Notes under the pieces: model-generated
The model's input: the letters and a program-made list of their open reading frames with translations, nothing else
Databases searched by the model: none
What the model was told of the DNA's origin: nothing
Part shown: one piece after another, positions 1-11,647 of the stretch
How the letters are laid out: every line of letters starts with the position of its first letter
Position numbering within the stretch: position 1 is the first letter of the stretch
From: Aculops lycopersici
Lineage: Eukaryota; Arthropoda; Arachnida; Trombidiformes; Eriophyidae
Assembly: GCA_015350385.1 (NCBI GenBank)
Contig: WNKI01000001.1
Location: 8,084,404-8,148,403 of the forward strand
DNA: 64,000 nucleotides
Reading direction: 5' to 3'
Program-made: the position numbers and the translations under genes

Positions 1-76
1 TACAACTCTGCTAATGCCGTTGTTAATTAGCCAACTATATTTCACTACTAAACATCTATCAGTTATAACAATCAAA

Positions 77-211
77 ATGAACTTTCTCAGATTCATGACC
101 ATCTTGGTGGCCATCGTTGGTGCCATCGGAGTTGTTCTGGCCAACAATCCTAACGACGGCCAGTTGATTGACGCGGGCGGAAATAGCACTACGATAGATA
201 ATGGAATGTAA
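77..211 (+). CDS. small secreted-peptide ORF, or first exon of a secreted protein
   Basis: The ORF encodes 44 residues starting MNFLRFMTILVAIVGAIGVVLA. That is a charged start, a long hydrophobic core and a small-residue cleavage site, so it reads as a classic signal peptide. About 22 mature residues follow, beginning NNPNDGQL, with no cysteine. I chose the ATG at 77 because an upstream in-frame ATG would add a 21-residue polar leader before the signal peptide. The sequence AAT-GTAAAC near the end could be a splice donor, in which case this is only the first exon of a longer secreted protein. No family is recognised, and no TATA box or poly(A) signal is clear nearby because the window edge is too close. 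A chance ORF remains possible. Confidence 0.3.
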   Translation: MNFLRFMTILVAIVGAIGVVLANNPNDGQLIDAGGNSTTIDNGM

Positions 212-772
212 ACTGAATTTTTGGTGATTACTCCACGGTTTCAAACTGCCCAGAATGACCCTAAGGTAAGACTGTTATCAGACAGTTTTACATGCTGTAA
301 ATATATCAACTCATCCGCAATCTATGGATCCAACACTGGCGAATCACACAATAGCGCGATAGAGCGTATGATGCAAGAATATCATAATATTATTGATATA
401 ACGATTCAATCTATACATAATCAAACATGACCATATGATGAAGATTACAACAGTCGACTAACACTATCATTGAACACGTGTAGCTAGTAAATCTTCCGTG
501 TTATATCCAATCAATAACTTCACTCCTGTCGCCAAGTCTCACAAAAAATAGACTTGGTGCACTCTGTGAGCCTGCATATGAGCTTGATGGTTTGGAAAAC
601 AGTATCTTTTGATAACCTGCGATACAAGTGGAAGAGTTCATGCTGATGTTAACTTAGAGTCAAGTTTATTCGTCATAGTTCATATTTTGATTTGGCATCT
701 TATTTCCGGTTTCAATACGCTTCAATTCGATGGTCCATTCATTAGTCTATAGCATTTCTTAGTTTAGTGGGT
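212..772. other. intergenic, no gene seen
   Basis: This is AT-rich sequence with only short ORFs. A TTTATT at 665-670 gives AATAAA on the minus strand, about 100 nt beyond the stop of the minus-strand gene ending at 773, and is a plausible poly(A) signal for it. Confidence 0.4.
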
Positions 773-1570
773 TTAGATATCAGTTCCGACCTGTTGGCTT
801 GGTTTGTTATCACCCTCGCTGGGTTGCTGATTTTCAAAAAATTCTCCCGAAACAAATGTAGCGGGCTCTTGAGCTAATGCAACTGGTTGCTGTTCCTGTG
901 CTCGTTTTTCCTTGACCTGTGAGATGTCACCCTCGGGTATAACGCTAACATCATGTTCCAGCACGTAGCTTGTGTCAATTTGATCCATTGGAGGTGGCAA
1001 CTCCTCGGTGATATCTGATCTTTGGCTTGAGTTCACAGGTGAGTCATTAAGTTCGCTCACTTTACTCTCCTCATGCTCATCTCTTCTCGACAAACTATCC
1101 CGACTAACACGTCTACCTGATGCTGCCTTCGCAATTACACGCATGGCAGCCCGATTTCTTGAGCTTGGTGTGGCCGGTGAGTGTTGTTGTTTCTTTGTCA
1201 CTTGGTACAGACTAACTGCTGGTTTCTTCGCCCTTTTGCTTCCCCTGGTTGGATTTATTCTAACAGAGTTTCCAGTTTTCATTGAAGCTGTTGTGGCCAT
1301 ACTAGTTTGGTCCTCTGGGGCTGTGGGAATATCTGGCGACGAGGGCGAGAGACGAAAGTTTTTCGATTGTTTTTCCTCCTTCGAGTGCATATATCGCATT
1401 AGAAACTTGATTACAAGGGCAACGATGACAAACAGAGCCACGAGTATCATGGTTACAGGGATAATAGCTGGCGCTGATGGATACACTCGCTTTGGAGCCC
1501 GAGTTAGCGAGTCCAGTATGGCAGCAGCCTCACGGGCACGGGCTAATTTCTGGTGGTCTGTTACGTACAT
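773..1570 (-). CDS. orphan single-pass membrane protein, 265 aa
   Basis: The start is the ATG at 1570 (MYVTDHQKLARAREAAAILD). There is no cleavable signal peptide. A hydrophobic segment at about residues 38-58 (VTMILVALFVIVALVIKFLM) is followed by K/R-rich sequence, so the likely topology is N-out/C-in. The cytoplasmic part of about 200 residues is polar and disordered, rich in Ser, Pro, Arg and Glu, with RRVSRDS-type sites that basophilic kinases could use. No domain is recognised. AATAAA on the minus strand at 665-670 could end the transcript. The opposite-strand ORF (1008-1589) is treated as a shadow. This could be a complete small protein or the last exon of a larger one, because a weak acceptor-like TAAG lies just upstream of the ATG. 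Confidence 0.5.
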   Translation of the reverse strand: MYVTDHQKLARAREAAAILDSLTRAPKRVYPSAPAIIPVTMILVALFVIVALVIKFLMRYMHSKEEKQSKNFRLSPSSPDIPTAPEDQTSMATTASMKTGNSVRINPTRGSKRAKKPAVSLYQVTKKQQHSPATPSSRNRAAMRVIAKAASGRRVSRDSLSRRDEHEESKVSELNDSPVNSSQRSDITEELPPPMDQIDTSYVLEHDVSVIPEGDISQVKEKRAQEQQPVALAQEPATFVSGEFFENQQPSEGDNKPSQQVGTDI

Positions 1571-4009
1571 TTTGGCAATATTATCTTAGGTTGAGTTCAA
1601 ATCTGTCCATAAAATTTTATGAAGGGTTCGAGCTGATTTGCAATGAACAATCAATTATGGCTGCACTAATAGTGTCAATAATGAGATTTGATCAGTTTCA
1701 ATATTTGGAACTCTCTAGTAAAGCTTTGCGTTATTGGTCATGCTTGTTGAGTATTTCGTTTCCTTGCATTGAAATTTTCAGTCTTTTCTCTCTCTCCCTC
1801 TGTTCAAAATCTGCTTTTCCCGTCTTCTATCTCGCTAGAAAACTGTAAGTTTCCTCAATAGAGTGTCAATGATTGAAGATAATGACAAACTTTGTCATTC
1901 TCTCGCCTGTCTGTTTTGTCTTTCTCCTTCTCATTCGCGACTCTTGCTCGAGGCGCTTCCTCCTTGTTTTGTTTGCAACAACTCTCGCCTCTGCAATAGA
2001 ATGGAAAATCTTACACAAAACCTCAATTAATATTAGTGGTTTTATCGATTTATTGGCATATTATACAATAGATGATTGCTGTAAAACATTAATCAATAAC
2101 TCTAATCTCGAATCGCAGTCAACCGTGTGCAGGAAAAGTCGAGCAAATACAACTGGTTTGAATGGGTATTTTCTCACTCGCACCCAAAGTTCGAGAACAA
2201 AACACGCGAAGGGCACTGGGAGAAATTGATGAAACGGTGTTCGAAGGCTCAGATCCTTCATTGGCCGCATCCATTGTGGGCTAGCATCAATACGAGAGTT
2301 GAGCGCGGCAATCAAGCAGCCACACGCACCAACACAAAACAACAAAGCCAATGGACAGTCAAACAGACAGACGAATTTACAAGCGCTTGCAAAATCCGTG
2401 CCACAAGGGCAATAGAAGCGGCGAATCATTGTGAGTCTGTTGAAATGGCATCGTTTTAAATTTACTCAGTGCTAGTTATGTAAGCTCATAACAACTGATG
2501 CTCTTTTCACTTCCTTATTATCTCGACAAAATTGATGGCTAGTGACTTTTGGCTTCTATGGTCAACAATTTCCAATAGCTTATATTGATCGAAACTCTTA
2601 GAGTTAACCCAACTTTTCCTAACAATTCTACTTCTTTCTTTGAGATCCAATATTCAGGTTGGAGGTGAAAATTGCTACAATGAACCTAGATAGTTGCGGT
2701 CATTTGTTGCAAATGACCGCCGGGTGTATCATTGTGGCGAGTTCATCTAAATGACCTTTAAACTCAACTTTGCTTGGGGGATATTTGGACTCATGAAAAG
2801 TCCATTTACTTTTATAAAACTCATACTTTTCTCTGCAGACGACACGAAGCTGTCCGCATGTAATCAAATGTAACAAGCTGCAATTGTTTTTTCTCTATGC
2901 GATAGTTCCTCATTGCTAAAGACATTAGCACTTCAAATGCCAAGGGAGAGAGGGGAAGACAAAAGGAAAAGAGAGAAAGAGAAAACTTGAACTTTTTTGC
3001 AACAAAAATGGGAGATGGACACAACAATGAGTTTGTCTTTTGTACATGATGGCAATCTTAGTTGTGTTTGCCGTCAACAGGTAAGACTAAGACCTAAATA
3101 AAACAAAAAAGAGGGACGATCAAAACTCTGGGACAAAGTCTTGGCGCGTGGTTTATGTTGCAGTCTATTTGTTGTTATTATTGTTGCTGTTGTTAAATGG
3201 AGACTCTCAAAGTGGGGAGTAATTGTTACAGTTACTGAAACCAAGCTCGCTGCTCATGGCCAACATAAATTAAAACGTGAAGCTTTTCAATGATCGAACT
3301 AGAGTTCCATCCTGTCGGCAAGCTAGTCGACTGGCGACAGGGCATATAGGTCAGCTCGCAGCCAGCTTCCGCTTAGCGCTTTTACGTAGGTCGTCGTCGG
3401 CAAGCTAGCTGCTAATTGCTGCACCCGTTGCGCCGACACCTAAGGAATTTTTGTCTCCAACTGCCTGTCTCGGGCAATTCAACTCTGCAACTAAAATGGG
3501 ATTCAACTCTCTCCTTCTTCCTCTTCCCTCCGTCTCTTCAGTCAGTCAGATGAAGCTAGCCAACTCGCGATCTAGATCTAGATGCAGGCAAATAGGAGTT
3601 GGCTGACATCATCAAAGTCGTAGTCGTGGTCGTTGCTTATGATAGTCGGCGGCAATAGAAGTGTGAATCTAATCGTTGGAAAAAACAATTCAATTCGCCA
3701 ACTTCCAATTGTGTGTCTGTTGAGTGGTGGGTGGCGCCTAGCTCTTGCGCACCTAGCGACATTTGGCGCTTGCGCAGTCCGCAATGGCCGCGCACCTAGC
3801 GACCTGGCAAACTTTTACCTCCATCGAAGAGGCAAGCGCACAAACAATTTGCAGCATCCCACGGTGGAACTTTTCCCTGGCTCTATTTGACCGATCATAT
3901 TACTTAGGCTACATCACCTGTAAATTTGCTTACAATCAACGCTCGCATTGACTTCGCTAATAAAGAAAAACTTCAAGATTTCAGCAAACTTAAGGTTGAA
4001 TCGATACCC
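1571..4009. other. intergenic / upstream region, no supported gene
   Basis: No ORF here has recognisable domain content. The ORFs at 2061-2459 are on opposite strands of the same DNA and neither looks coding. Two copies of GCGCACCTAGCGAC occur at 3747-3760 and 3790-3803, 43 bp apart. A shorter repeat, TCGGCAAGCTAG, occurs near 3316 and 3397. The reading frame of the next gene is already open from 3908, directly after a TTACTTAG that could be a splice acceptor. Confidence 0.4.
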
Positions 4010-5446
4010 ATGACCAGCGCCCAAAGTTTGCCGCCACCAGTAGGCCTATCGGCGCAAATTATGAGTCACTCGCTGGGCGCCAATCAAGAGGAAGTCTTAA
4101 CCTCATTTCATCATCATCAATCACTAGCACCAACTTCAGGATACCATCTTCAAAACCATCAGCCAAATCCCTTTGCTCTGGTGATTGAAAATTTTAAAAG
4201 TGGCAACCTTAATCAGAGTGATGATCAATCGCATCCTAACGAAACGATGCGATTCAATGAAGAAATAAGTAGGCCACAAGCACAAATTGTCCACCAAACG
4301 GCTAGCAATTACGCAACAAACCGGATAAATAAATACAATAATAATTCAATCGACTCAAGCGAAAATAATCATATTTTTTCTCATGAGAATTATAAACTAA
4401 ATGAAAACGAAACCTCCTCCTTGATGCTGGCAGTAGGAGGTTCGGCTAGAAATTCAAAAATGGCCAATGTTAGTAGTAGTAACAATAATAATACAAGCAA
4501 CAATAGCGGCAATTCAAACTCAAGTGACCATTGCCACGAGAGGATGAACAAGTTGCGCGAGAGATTGTTCAGAATTTTAAGTAAGGTACCGATTCAAGTG
4601 GCGCCAATACAACAAATTCAACCAGATGGAAGTAAGAAAATTGTTAGCATCGATAAGGAGCCACTAGTGATCAAGTATTATAGTGAGAGACATATGAGAG
4701 ATATATTGGATTTACACTTTGAGAGCTCGCTTATAAAGCATAACCACGAGCGAGGATTGAAGCATATCACAACCACAACTACCTCAGTACCTTTACCTCA
4801 TCTTCCCTCAAGCGGACCACTACCACCACCTGTTAATCAGCAGACGAACGATCGGTTGACTTGTTGGTCGGCAGTGATTGAGCAACAGCAGCAAGGGAAT
4901 CATCTCAAGTTCGATGCGGATTTTGAAACAAAACAATCGCCTGCAACGAGCCAACAGTGGAGGAGCAGTAAGCGACAACAAATCATCTCCTACTCGAAAC
5001 ATCATCAGCGGAGCTCATCGTCCACCATCACCAAAGGTAAGTGCAACTTAAAATAAAGAGTGAGAGTTAAGAAAGAAAGAAGGCCAGGTTGATGATTTAC
5101 AATCAACTGCAAGCAAAAGCGCAACCCTTTAGTCACGCGTTGAGTGAGCGAGCATTAGTTTTATGAGCTTGTCATCATCGTCGTCGTCGCCGCCGTTGTC
5201 GTGTTTGCACAACATCGCTCTTTTGTCTTCCATGGTTTCCATTTTCACCATATGCACCACTCGTCTCATTTGTGTTACGCTAATTAGATCAGTGACACAA
5301 GAGTCAGCACTCAATTAATCGTCAGGTAGACGAATCTAGTTGCAGTTTTAGTTGTTGTTTTGTTTTCCTGATTGATCTTAAGGTATTTCTAAGATCTCCA
5401 CTCCAAATTCCTAATCTCTGCTCTCGTTTTACCTTCAACCAACCAA

Positions 5447-5501
<55 letters not shown>

Positions 5502-6970
5502 CCTCTATCTTAGATAACTCTAAACTCAATGGCCACAATCAATCTACTGTCACTGGCCCATTATCGACCGCGACCACGACCATGGCAGCCAGCAAGCGAG
5601 CAAATGTTCGTGCGAATCATGGTTCACTGTCCCATTGTCGACGGGGACAACACGACAGGCAGACAGGCAATGGTGTCATTGTTCATGGCAATGGCATTGG
5701 TTCAACAAACTTGAAGCAACGCATAAGTGGATTGCCCAACTCCACGTCCACGTCTCAGCAAATATTGCAACAACAGCAGCAGCAACCGACGCACCATCAA
5801 CAGGAAGACACTTATGCTTCGAACCCTGCCAACGCTTATGCATATCAAGTGGCGCCAGTCGATGGAGTTTACAACGAGCAATTCGAGATGCAATCACACC
5901 ACCAACACCCGCAACTATTAAACCACCACGAGCAAGCACACAACTACCTGTATGATCAAACGGGCCAACTCTACGTACAGCAACAACAACATCCGGTCAA
6001 TTTCAACCACTCTGGTCAGCAAATTGACAACAACCACCAGCTAGCCTATGGAACAAGTGTAAACCAATCGTCGGCATCAGTTCATTACTATCACCAGCAC
6101 CAGCACCACCACAACCATCCACCTCCGGCGGCAACCGCTTTGATTGCCCCGTCTAACTGCGACCAAGTTGTCAATAATTACTACCAAACGGATGGGATGA
6201 ACTCATTTGATCCCATGGGCTTGGTCAGTTATGCGACTCAACTACACCTAAACGGAAGTAATGCTAGCGTCATCAGTGGGGCAGGTGACAGTAACCCAAT
6301 TGATTGTATTTCAAGCGAATCGAATGGCACAAGCTGGCAACATCAGCAGTCGCAATCAAATTGCGTCACAAATCCAATTGAGACACTGATAGTCTCGCAC
6401 CATCAACTGCACCACCACCACCACCACCACCAGCACAACAACAACAACAACAACCACCACCATCCACATCTAAATCCAAATCACAATCTAAATCAGCCGC
6501 CTCATCTACAAATGATTGAAGTGTTGGTTGCAAATAATGCAACAAATAATAATAGCAACAACAACAGTAGCAATAGTGACAACGAAGATCAGCATCACCA
6601 GCATCATCACCACCACCTCACAACACCGACACCCTTGCAAAACTCCGATCGACTCTACCTAAGCGAAACCGGAAGTGGAGCGCCAACAACGAGTTATTCA
6701 GTCAGCTACTCGGGTTCCAATTCCTCCTCCACATCCTCCTCCTCCTCCTCCTCCTCAACTACCACCACAGCGACGCCAACTTCCGGTCAAACTTCGGAGT
6801 CCCAACAAACTGGTTGCGAGCTTCACCTCATCCGACAGGCCAACACTAATAGTTTCCCTTCAGATGATCAATTGAGTTTCAGTGAACCAGCGCCCCATCA
6901 GTTAGAGTTACACCAGAACCAGAGCCAACATCACCACTCTTTGGCCTCCGTAAACCAGCGGGCCACTTGA
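4010..6970 (+). CDS. Q/H/N-rich putative nuclear protein, two exons, family unknown
   Basis: I read this as join(4010..5036, 5514..6970), giving 827 residues. Exon 1 ends at AAAG|GTAAGT with one nucleotide left over. Exon 2 begins after a 50-nt TC/CA pyrimidine tract ending TTAG, and the phase fits exactly, keeping the frame open through the second ORF. The 4010 ATG (MTSAQSLPPPVG) is the first in-frame ATG; the frame is open back to 3908, so an upstream exon is possible. The one non-repetitive block, about residues 175-250 (MNKLRERLFRILSKVPIQV ... EPLVIKYYSERHMRDILDLH), looks folded or helical. The rest is N-, Q-, H- and S-rich, including runs of about 10 His and 9 Ser. This composition is typical of arthropod transcriptional regulators, but I recognise no DNA-binding domain and assign no function. 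Confidence 0.6.
5037..5513 (+). other. intron of the Q/H-rich gene, with TC/CA microsatellite
   Basis: This 477-nt intron is bounded by GTAAGT and TTAG. Its polypyrimidine tract is a pure (CT)n microsatellite, about 5451-5490, followed by (CA)5 to 5500. The joining phase is 1 on both sides. Confidence 0.65.
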
Positions 6971-9900
6971 GTGGCAAATGCTGATCGCAATGCCTTTTTG
7001 AATAAACTCTCGCCTTCTCTTCCATTGTGTGAGTTCAAAGGGTCGGTATCCCTTTATTAATCCCTTTTTTCGTTGTCTCCAATTCGTGTCGTTTCAATAG
7101 CTTGAATAAGGAAAGTAGTAATTGGTTGACAGAACCAAGAAGAGACAATCGTAAGGGAGGGATCGAGACGAATTGACGACTTGGCTCGCTCGTAATCAGT
7201 GAGCGCCGAATGAAACCAACCGATTGGTCGATGGGTTTGAATGGACAAAGTCGATATGATATATTAAAAACTAGCGCCATAGCAGCAATAATAATTCAAT
7301 ACCAACCAATACACAGACTAAGCGGAAAGTTTGCTCACCACACGCCAACCGACACCAACACAATATTGAAAGTCTCCCTCGTCCTCGTCGTCTCGCCTCT
7401 CACTTGGCTGGACTAATGACATAACGCTCGCTAACTAGACTGCCGCGATCCGGTTGCTTTGCTCATGTTTCCGTTTGCTGGACGAGCTGGCCAACCAACA
7501 GCCGACAACCGACAACAACGACGTCGACGTCGACAAGTGCGATTAAAGTTGGCCGCTCTAATTTGCTACTAGCTAAGCCAACCGCAACTGCAACTGCAAC
7601 TCTGCCGCCGCAGCCGCCAATACCACTAACATCGCGTTAGCCTCAATGACAATATTAATAATATCCGTAGCCGGAGCCGGAGCCGAAGCTAGCGGCGCCT
7701 ATGCTAGTTCATCTCTAGTGGAGGCAACTTTGCCACGCTGCTATATCCGCCTTTGCAGCCGCCTGTCGTCGCCCAATTATCAAACTTGCCGCCCGCTGGA
7801 AGCGGCGCCTAGCGTCGCCACCTCACTTACTAGTTTGCCAAGTTGAGGCGCCGTTTCAAGCCACGAAACTCACATGGCTGAGTCAAGGTGAAGTGAGAAA
7901 GTGAGAGACAGTCGCTTGCTTGGAGTTTGGCGGGAAAAACAATTATTAGTATTTGAGCGTGCAAACAGAACGAGTCGTCGTTGTGTGACTGCTTGCGAAC
8001 GACCCTATGTGCCCCGGCGGCGGCCGCTGCAGCGCAATGATGCGTCCAACTCGCGCCATTTCTCTCTCTCTCTCTATCTCTTACAAAGCAAAACACTAAA
8101 CCACCGCCGAGTTTGTGACTGCCTATAAATAGTTTAATTGCCCCTGATGATGGTGTGCATGGAGCAACCAGTAGTTGCAGGCGTTGGCAGAGGAACAACT
8201 TGCTTGACAAACACCGCGCTACAAACACTAGCGCGATCTTTGCGCAATCAAAACCCAAGTGCCTGCCAGCCCTCCACTCTATCTCTCCTCTTACTCAACT
8301 CGGCACTAAAAGTTGGCCAGCCAACTCATTCAAATTGTCGTCGACCTCTTGGAGCCCAGTGGCTCCACGAGGATCCAGATCCGCGCTACCATGAGCCGCT
8401 ATGATCACCTAAGAGCGACTTGGGTTTGGGACCACCCCACAGGCTTGTGGTTCTCATCGTGTCACGCAATACAAAGAGTCAAGTTGTTGGCGTTGCTCAC
8501 AAAGTTCCCACTGCCTCTATGGGCGCCAAATTCAATTACACGCTTCAGCCGCGTGTTGTGATCATTGAGGCAAAAATCGATCGAGTGTCTTCTCGACTTA
8601 TAGCATAGCCAGCGTGTTGTGTCATGTGTTAAACTCGACTCGACTGAACTCGGTCCGATCGCAATCTAGAGCGTTGCGTAAGGTTTCGGCGGTGGTGACC
8701 ACCAAAACCGGAGGCGAAAAAGTTGAGGCGAAAGTTGGAGCTGAAGCGGAAGCGAGAGCCGGCTGTTCGTACATTTTGATGTAGCTCAGTCTCGTTGTTC
8801 AACTTTCGCTTCCCTCCAGCTAAAAGGAGCCAAAAGCGTCGCCAAAAGACCGACGCTATGATACTAGATCAGCCACCACAAGCGACCACCAAACAACCGA
8901 ACCACCAAACGCCAGTCAGCCCGCTAGTGCGCCTCTTAACCGATTCGCGTTCGCTCCACTTGTCTGGACAATTATTGTTGTCGTCGTCGACTCGGTTGTT
9001 GCTGTGTTGTCCTTTTCACTGTTGTGCCAGCGACGGCGACGGCGATGGCGACGACAATCGGTGGTTGTTGCCGACGCAACAACCACCGAGGCGCTGGCGG
9101 CAAATGGTGGAAAAGTCGCGCCTCTCGATGTCCCGTGAGTTTTACTAGCGCTGGCGTCTAGTGAGCTCGCTAACGGTAATCTGGCTCTAGCGTTTTGTTG
9201 ATCTATTGTGTGCGCCACTTTTTTATAGCTCCTTCTCCTCTTCTCTGTTGTGACAGTTGAAGTCGACTCACGAGTCAACATCAATGAAGGAGCCAGCAAG
9301 AGGGAGAAAAGCGGGACGGGAGAGAAGCGAACGCTCGTTGCCTTTGCGCGATCATTAGCATGCAGCCATGAGCCAATACTTCTCAGTAAATCTGCCAGCC
9401 GGCTTAGTGTCTCGCTCTTGCCAAGACCGAAGGCTTTGGCAACAATACTGAAGACCAAATGAGTGGCACATGATCTTGGTTCATTGTGAATGTAGCAGTA
9501 GCAGTGGTAGTGGTAGCTTTGGTTGAACTGAAATTGATTGCGAGATGGTGGTGGCAGTTCTAGTTTAGCAGCCAACAATGATACTAATAGCATGATAATA
9601 ATCCAACTATTGACTTTTGCAAGCTACCAAGTAAACAATTGGCGCCGGGCGCGTGATGCGCGCGTGCTACTTGTTTTCGTACAGTCAATAAATCTTGGCT
9701 AATATTATATTAGTATCCATAACCAGTATTTATTGTAAGGCAGGTAGTTGGCGCAATCACATTGTCTTGACTCCGCGATCACGATGATGATGCTGAGTAA
9801 CTCAATCAAATCCAATCCGTCGTTCAGTAGCAAGTGGCAGCAGTGCCGCTGCAGTCGTGCGCCCTACTGCGTGTCCGCGACCCATTGTTTTCTATCATTA

Positions 9901-10109
9901 CTCCCTAAGACTCATCCGCTTCTCTCGTCTTGCTCTAATTGTTCCCATCTTAGTCTCACTCTCCGCCTACGACTCAACTCCCAAAAACGTATCATGCTAC
10001 ATCAAAACCATCAACTCGCTCGTAGGTTCATCATTCGAGTTTGTCACAACAAGCAATAAACTTCAACTTGACGCGACCCCAAGGTTTAGTTCAGCAACGA
10101 GTAGTTTTC

Positions 10110-10178
<69 letters not shown>

Positions 10179-10324
10179 CTGATATTAATAGTAGTGACAG
10201 AGGTAGTATTATTAGCTGCAAGTTTCATTTGCAAATCAGCAACTCGACTTTATTGATGTTTAAGGTTCGATAGTTTGTTAGTTCGCTTAGACAAGGAAGG
10301 AAAAAGAATTTAAAAACAAGCAAG
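6971..10324. other. intergenic, no supported gene; AGT microsatellite
   Basis: Many short ORFs overlap on both strands but none shows domain content. GC-rich GCGGCGCC/CTAGCGG words recur around 7690-7830. A short (TC)n tract lies near 8060. A (TAG)n tract covers about 10111-10177 and creates artificial poly-Ser and poly-Val reading frames that I reject. This may be regulatory DNA for the flanking genes, but nothing proves it. Confidence 0.35.
10111..10177 (+). repeat. (TAG)n trinucleotide microsatellite
   Basis: This is an uninterrupted run of about 22 TAG/AGT units, lying about 150 nt upstream of the small ORF that starts at 10325. It would give stop codons in one frame and poly-Ser or poly-Val in the other two. 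Confidence 0.95.
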
Positions 10325-10777
10325 ATGTACCGCGAAATCAAGTCCATTCTCAAGGAGGATAAGCTAAGCTACGCTTGCCGGCTGCAGGCCATAGAGCGAT
10401 TGTTGGCAAATATACCCGCCAATTACGAATCCAATGCCATGGAGTTCGCTGGGTTCGACTTTAATCTCAATCAAACGCAGCAAGCAAGACCATCGAGGTC
10501 CTTGAGACAACCAAAAAATCGTGGCCAATTGGAGCAGCCGACGATTGAGGCAACGAAGCAAATTGTTTCGGCCTCGACAAGGAAACTAAACCCTGCCATT
10601 TCTAGTGATACCAACACAAGCTCGCTGGTTAGTCACCGCGAAGCCGAATATTTACCTGAACTCTCGGCCGCCACAACCAACTCTGAGTCAGAGGTCAATC
10701 AGAAATCAGAGAGATCGCAAGATTGGGAGAAGGTTGTGGAGAGAAGAAAGAAGATGATTGAAATGCATGCCTTCTAG
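10325..10777 (+). CDS. orphan soluble protein, 150 aa
   Basis: The ORF runs from an ATG in AAGATGTACC to a TAG at 10777, with AATAAA at 10924-10929 about 150 nt downstream, as expected for a complete transcript. The N-terminus (MYREIKSILKEDKLSYACRL) and following residues to about 40 look helical. The middle is polar and disordered, rich in Ser, Thr, Asn and Gln. The C-terminus, ending DWEKVVERRKKMIEMHAF, looks like a second helix. There is no signal peptide or membrane segment, and one cysteine at residue 18. No family is recognised. The poly(A) signal and non-repetitive ends make it more credible than the surrounding short ORFs. Confidence 0.5.
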   Translation: MYREIKSILKEDKLSYACRLQAIERLLANIPANYESNAMEFAGFDFNLNQTQQARPSRSLRQPKNRGQLEQPTIEATKQIVSASTRKLNPAISSDTNTSSLVSHREAEYLPELSAATTNSESEVNQKSERSQDWEKVVERRKKMIEMHAF

Positions 10778-10923
10778 GGGAATGAGGAAAATCTTAATGA
10801 TGGTGATCAATTGCTTGTCCAGGCGACATTTTACCGGGCAGTTCATTTGATGTTTGTCTCTGCGCTAAGAATTATACAGTTATGATTTACACAAATCAAT
10901 TCTCTCTCACCAGATTAAAGGAG

Positions 10924-10929
10924 AATAAA
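10924..10929 (+). terminator. poly(A) signal AATAAA
   Basis: A canonical AATAAA lies about 147 nt after the stop of the 150-residue ORF and sits in AT-rich sequence. Confidence 0.55.
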
Positions 10930-11647
10930 ATTTATTATTTTACAAAACAATGAAAATAATTAATTTCCTATCCCTCTTACAAACAACTTGTTAGACAATC
11001 TTTCTCCTGAAGGTAAAAAAGTCTCGACAGTTGAGCTGTGATTTATAATCTAGCTCACGCCCATTGAAAAGTTTACTCACAACATCAATACTTTTTGGTG
11101 TGTTGTGCACTGCAAATAGATAGCCTAGCTGCTGCATGCAAAATTTCTCATCCTTCACAGATATCTCACTGTAATTTGCCCGGTGAGTGGAAGTGGAATT
11201 ACATGTGTTTGAGGCGCCGCCGGTCCGGCTGCCGCTACCGGCTCACGCACATCCTCGATGCATTGTCATCATTGCTAAAAACATACGCATGAGGATAGTA
11301 GCACTTGCGTGCTTCGGCTTGAAGCGCCGGCGGCTGCGGCAGTGGCACTCGTTTTATCCGTTGAAGTTGGTGTTGGATATATTGCTAATATTCCCAATCA
11401 CAAATACACTCTCTCATGATTACACAAATCAATCCATCTACTGGACTCGTTTTCAAAATTGATTATATATCGCTGTTATAATATTTAAATCATATCATCT
11501 CAAGTAAATATCACCAATATAAACCCGGTGAGCAAATCTATTAGCATCTCGGATAGGAGAGAAAGGCATATTGTTGAAGAGCAAATATATTAATATATAT
11601 CCCCATCATTACCCCATCACCACAAAACATTAAAACTAGCACGCACC
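10930..11647. other. intergenic, upstream of CNOT10
   Basis: No credible coding sequence is visible. I searched here by eye for exons carrying the missing N-terminal half of CNOT10 and saw none. Confidence 0.4.

Noticed and set aside
8916..9593. 225-codon minus-strand ORF
   Set aside because: It is low in information (R/T/S-rich from CG- and GTC-rich DNA), has no domain, and competing plus-strand ORFs are equally long relative to composition.
10041..10273. ORFs with long Val or Ser runs
   Set aside because: They are translations of the (TAG)n microsatellite in other frames, with no start context or flanking domain.
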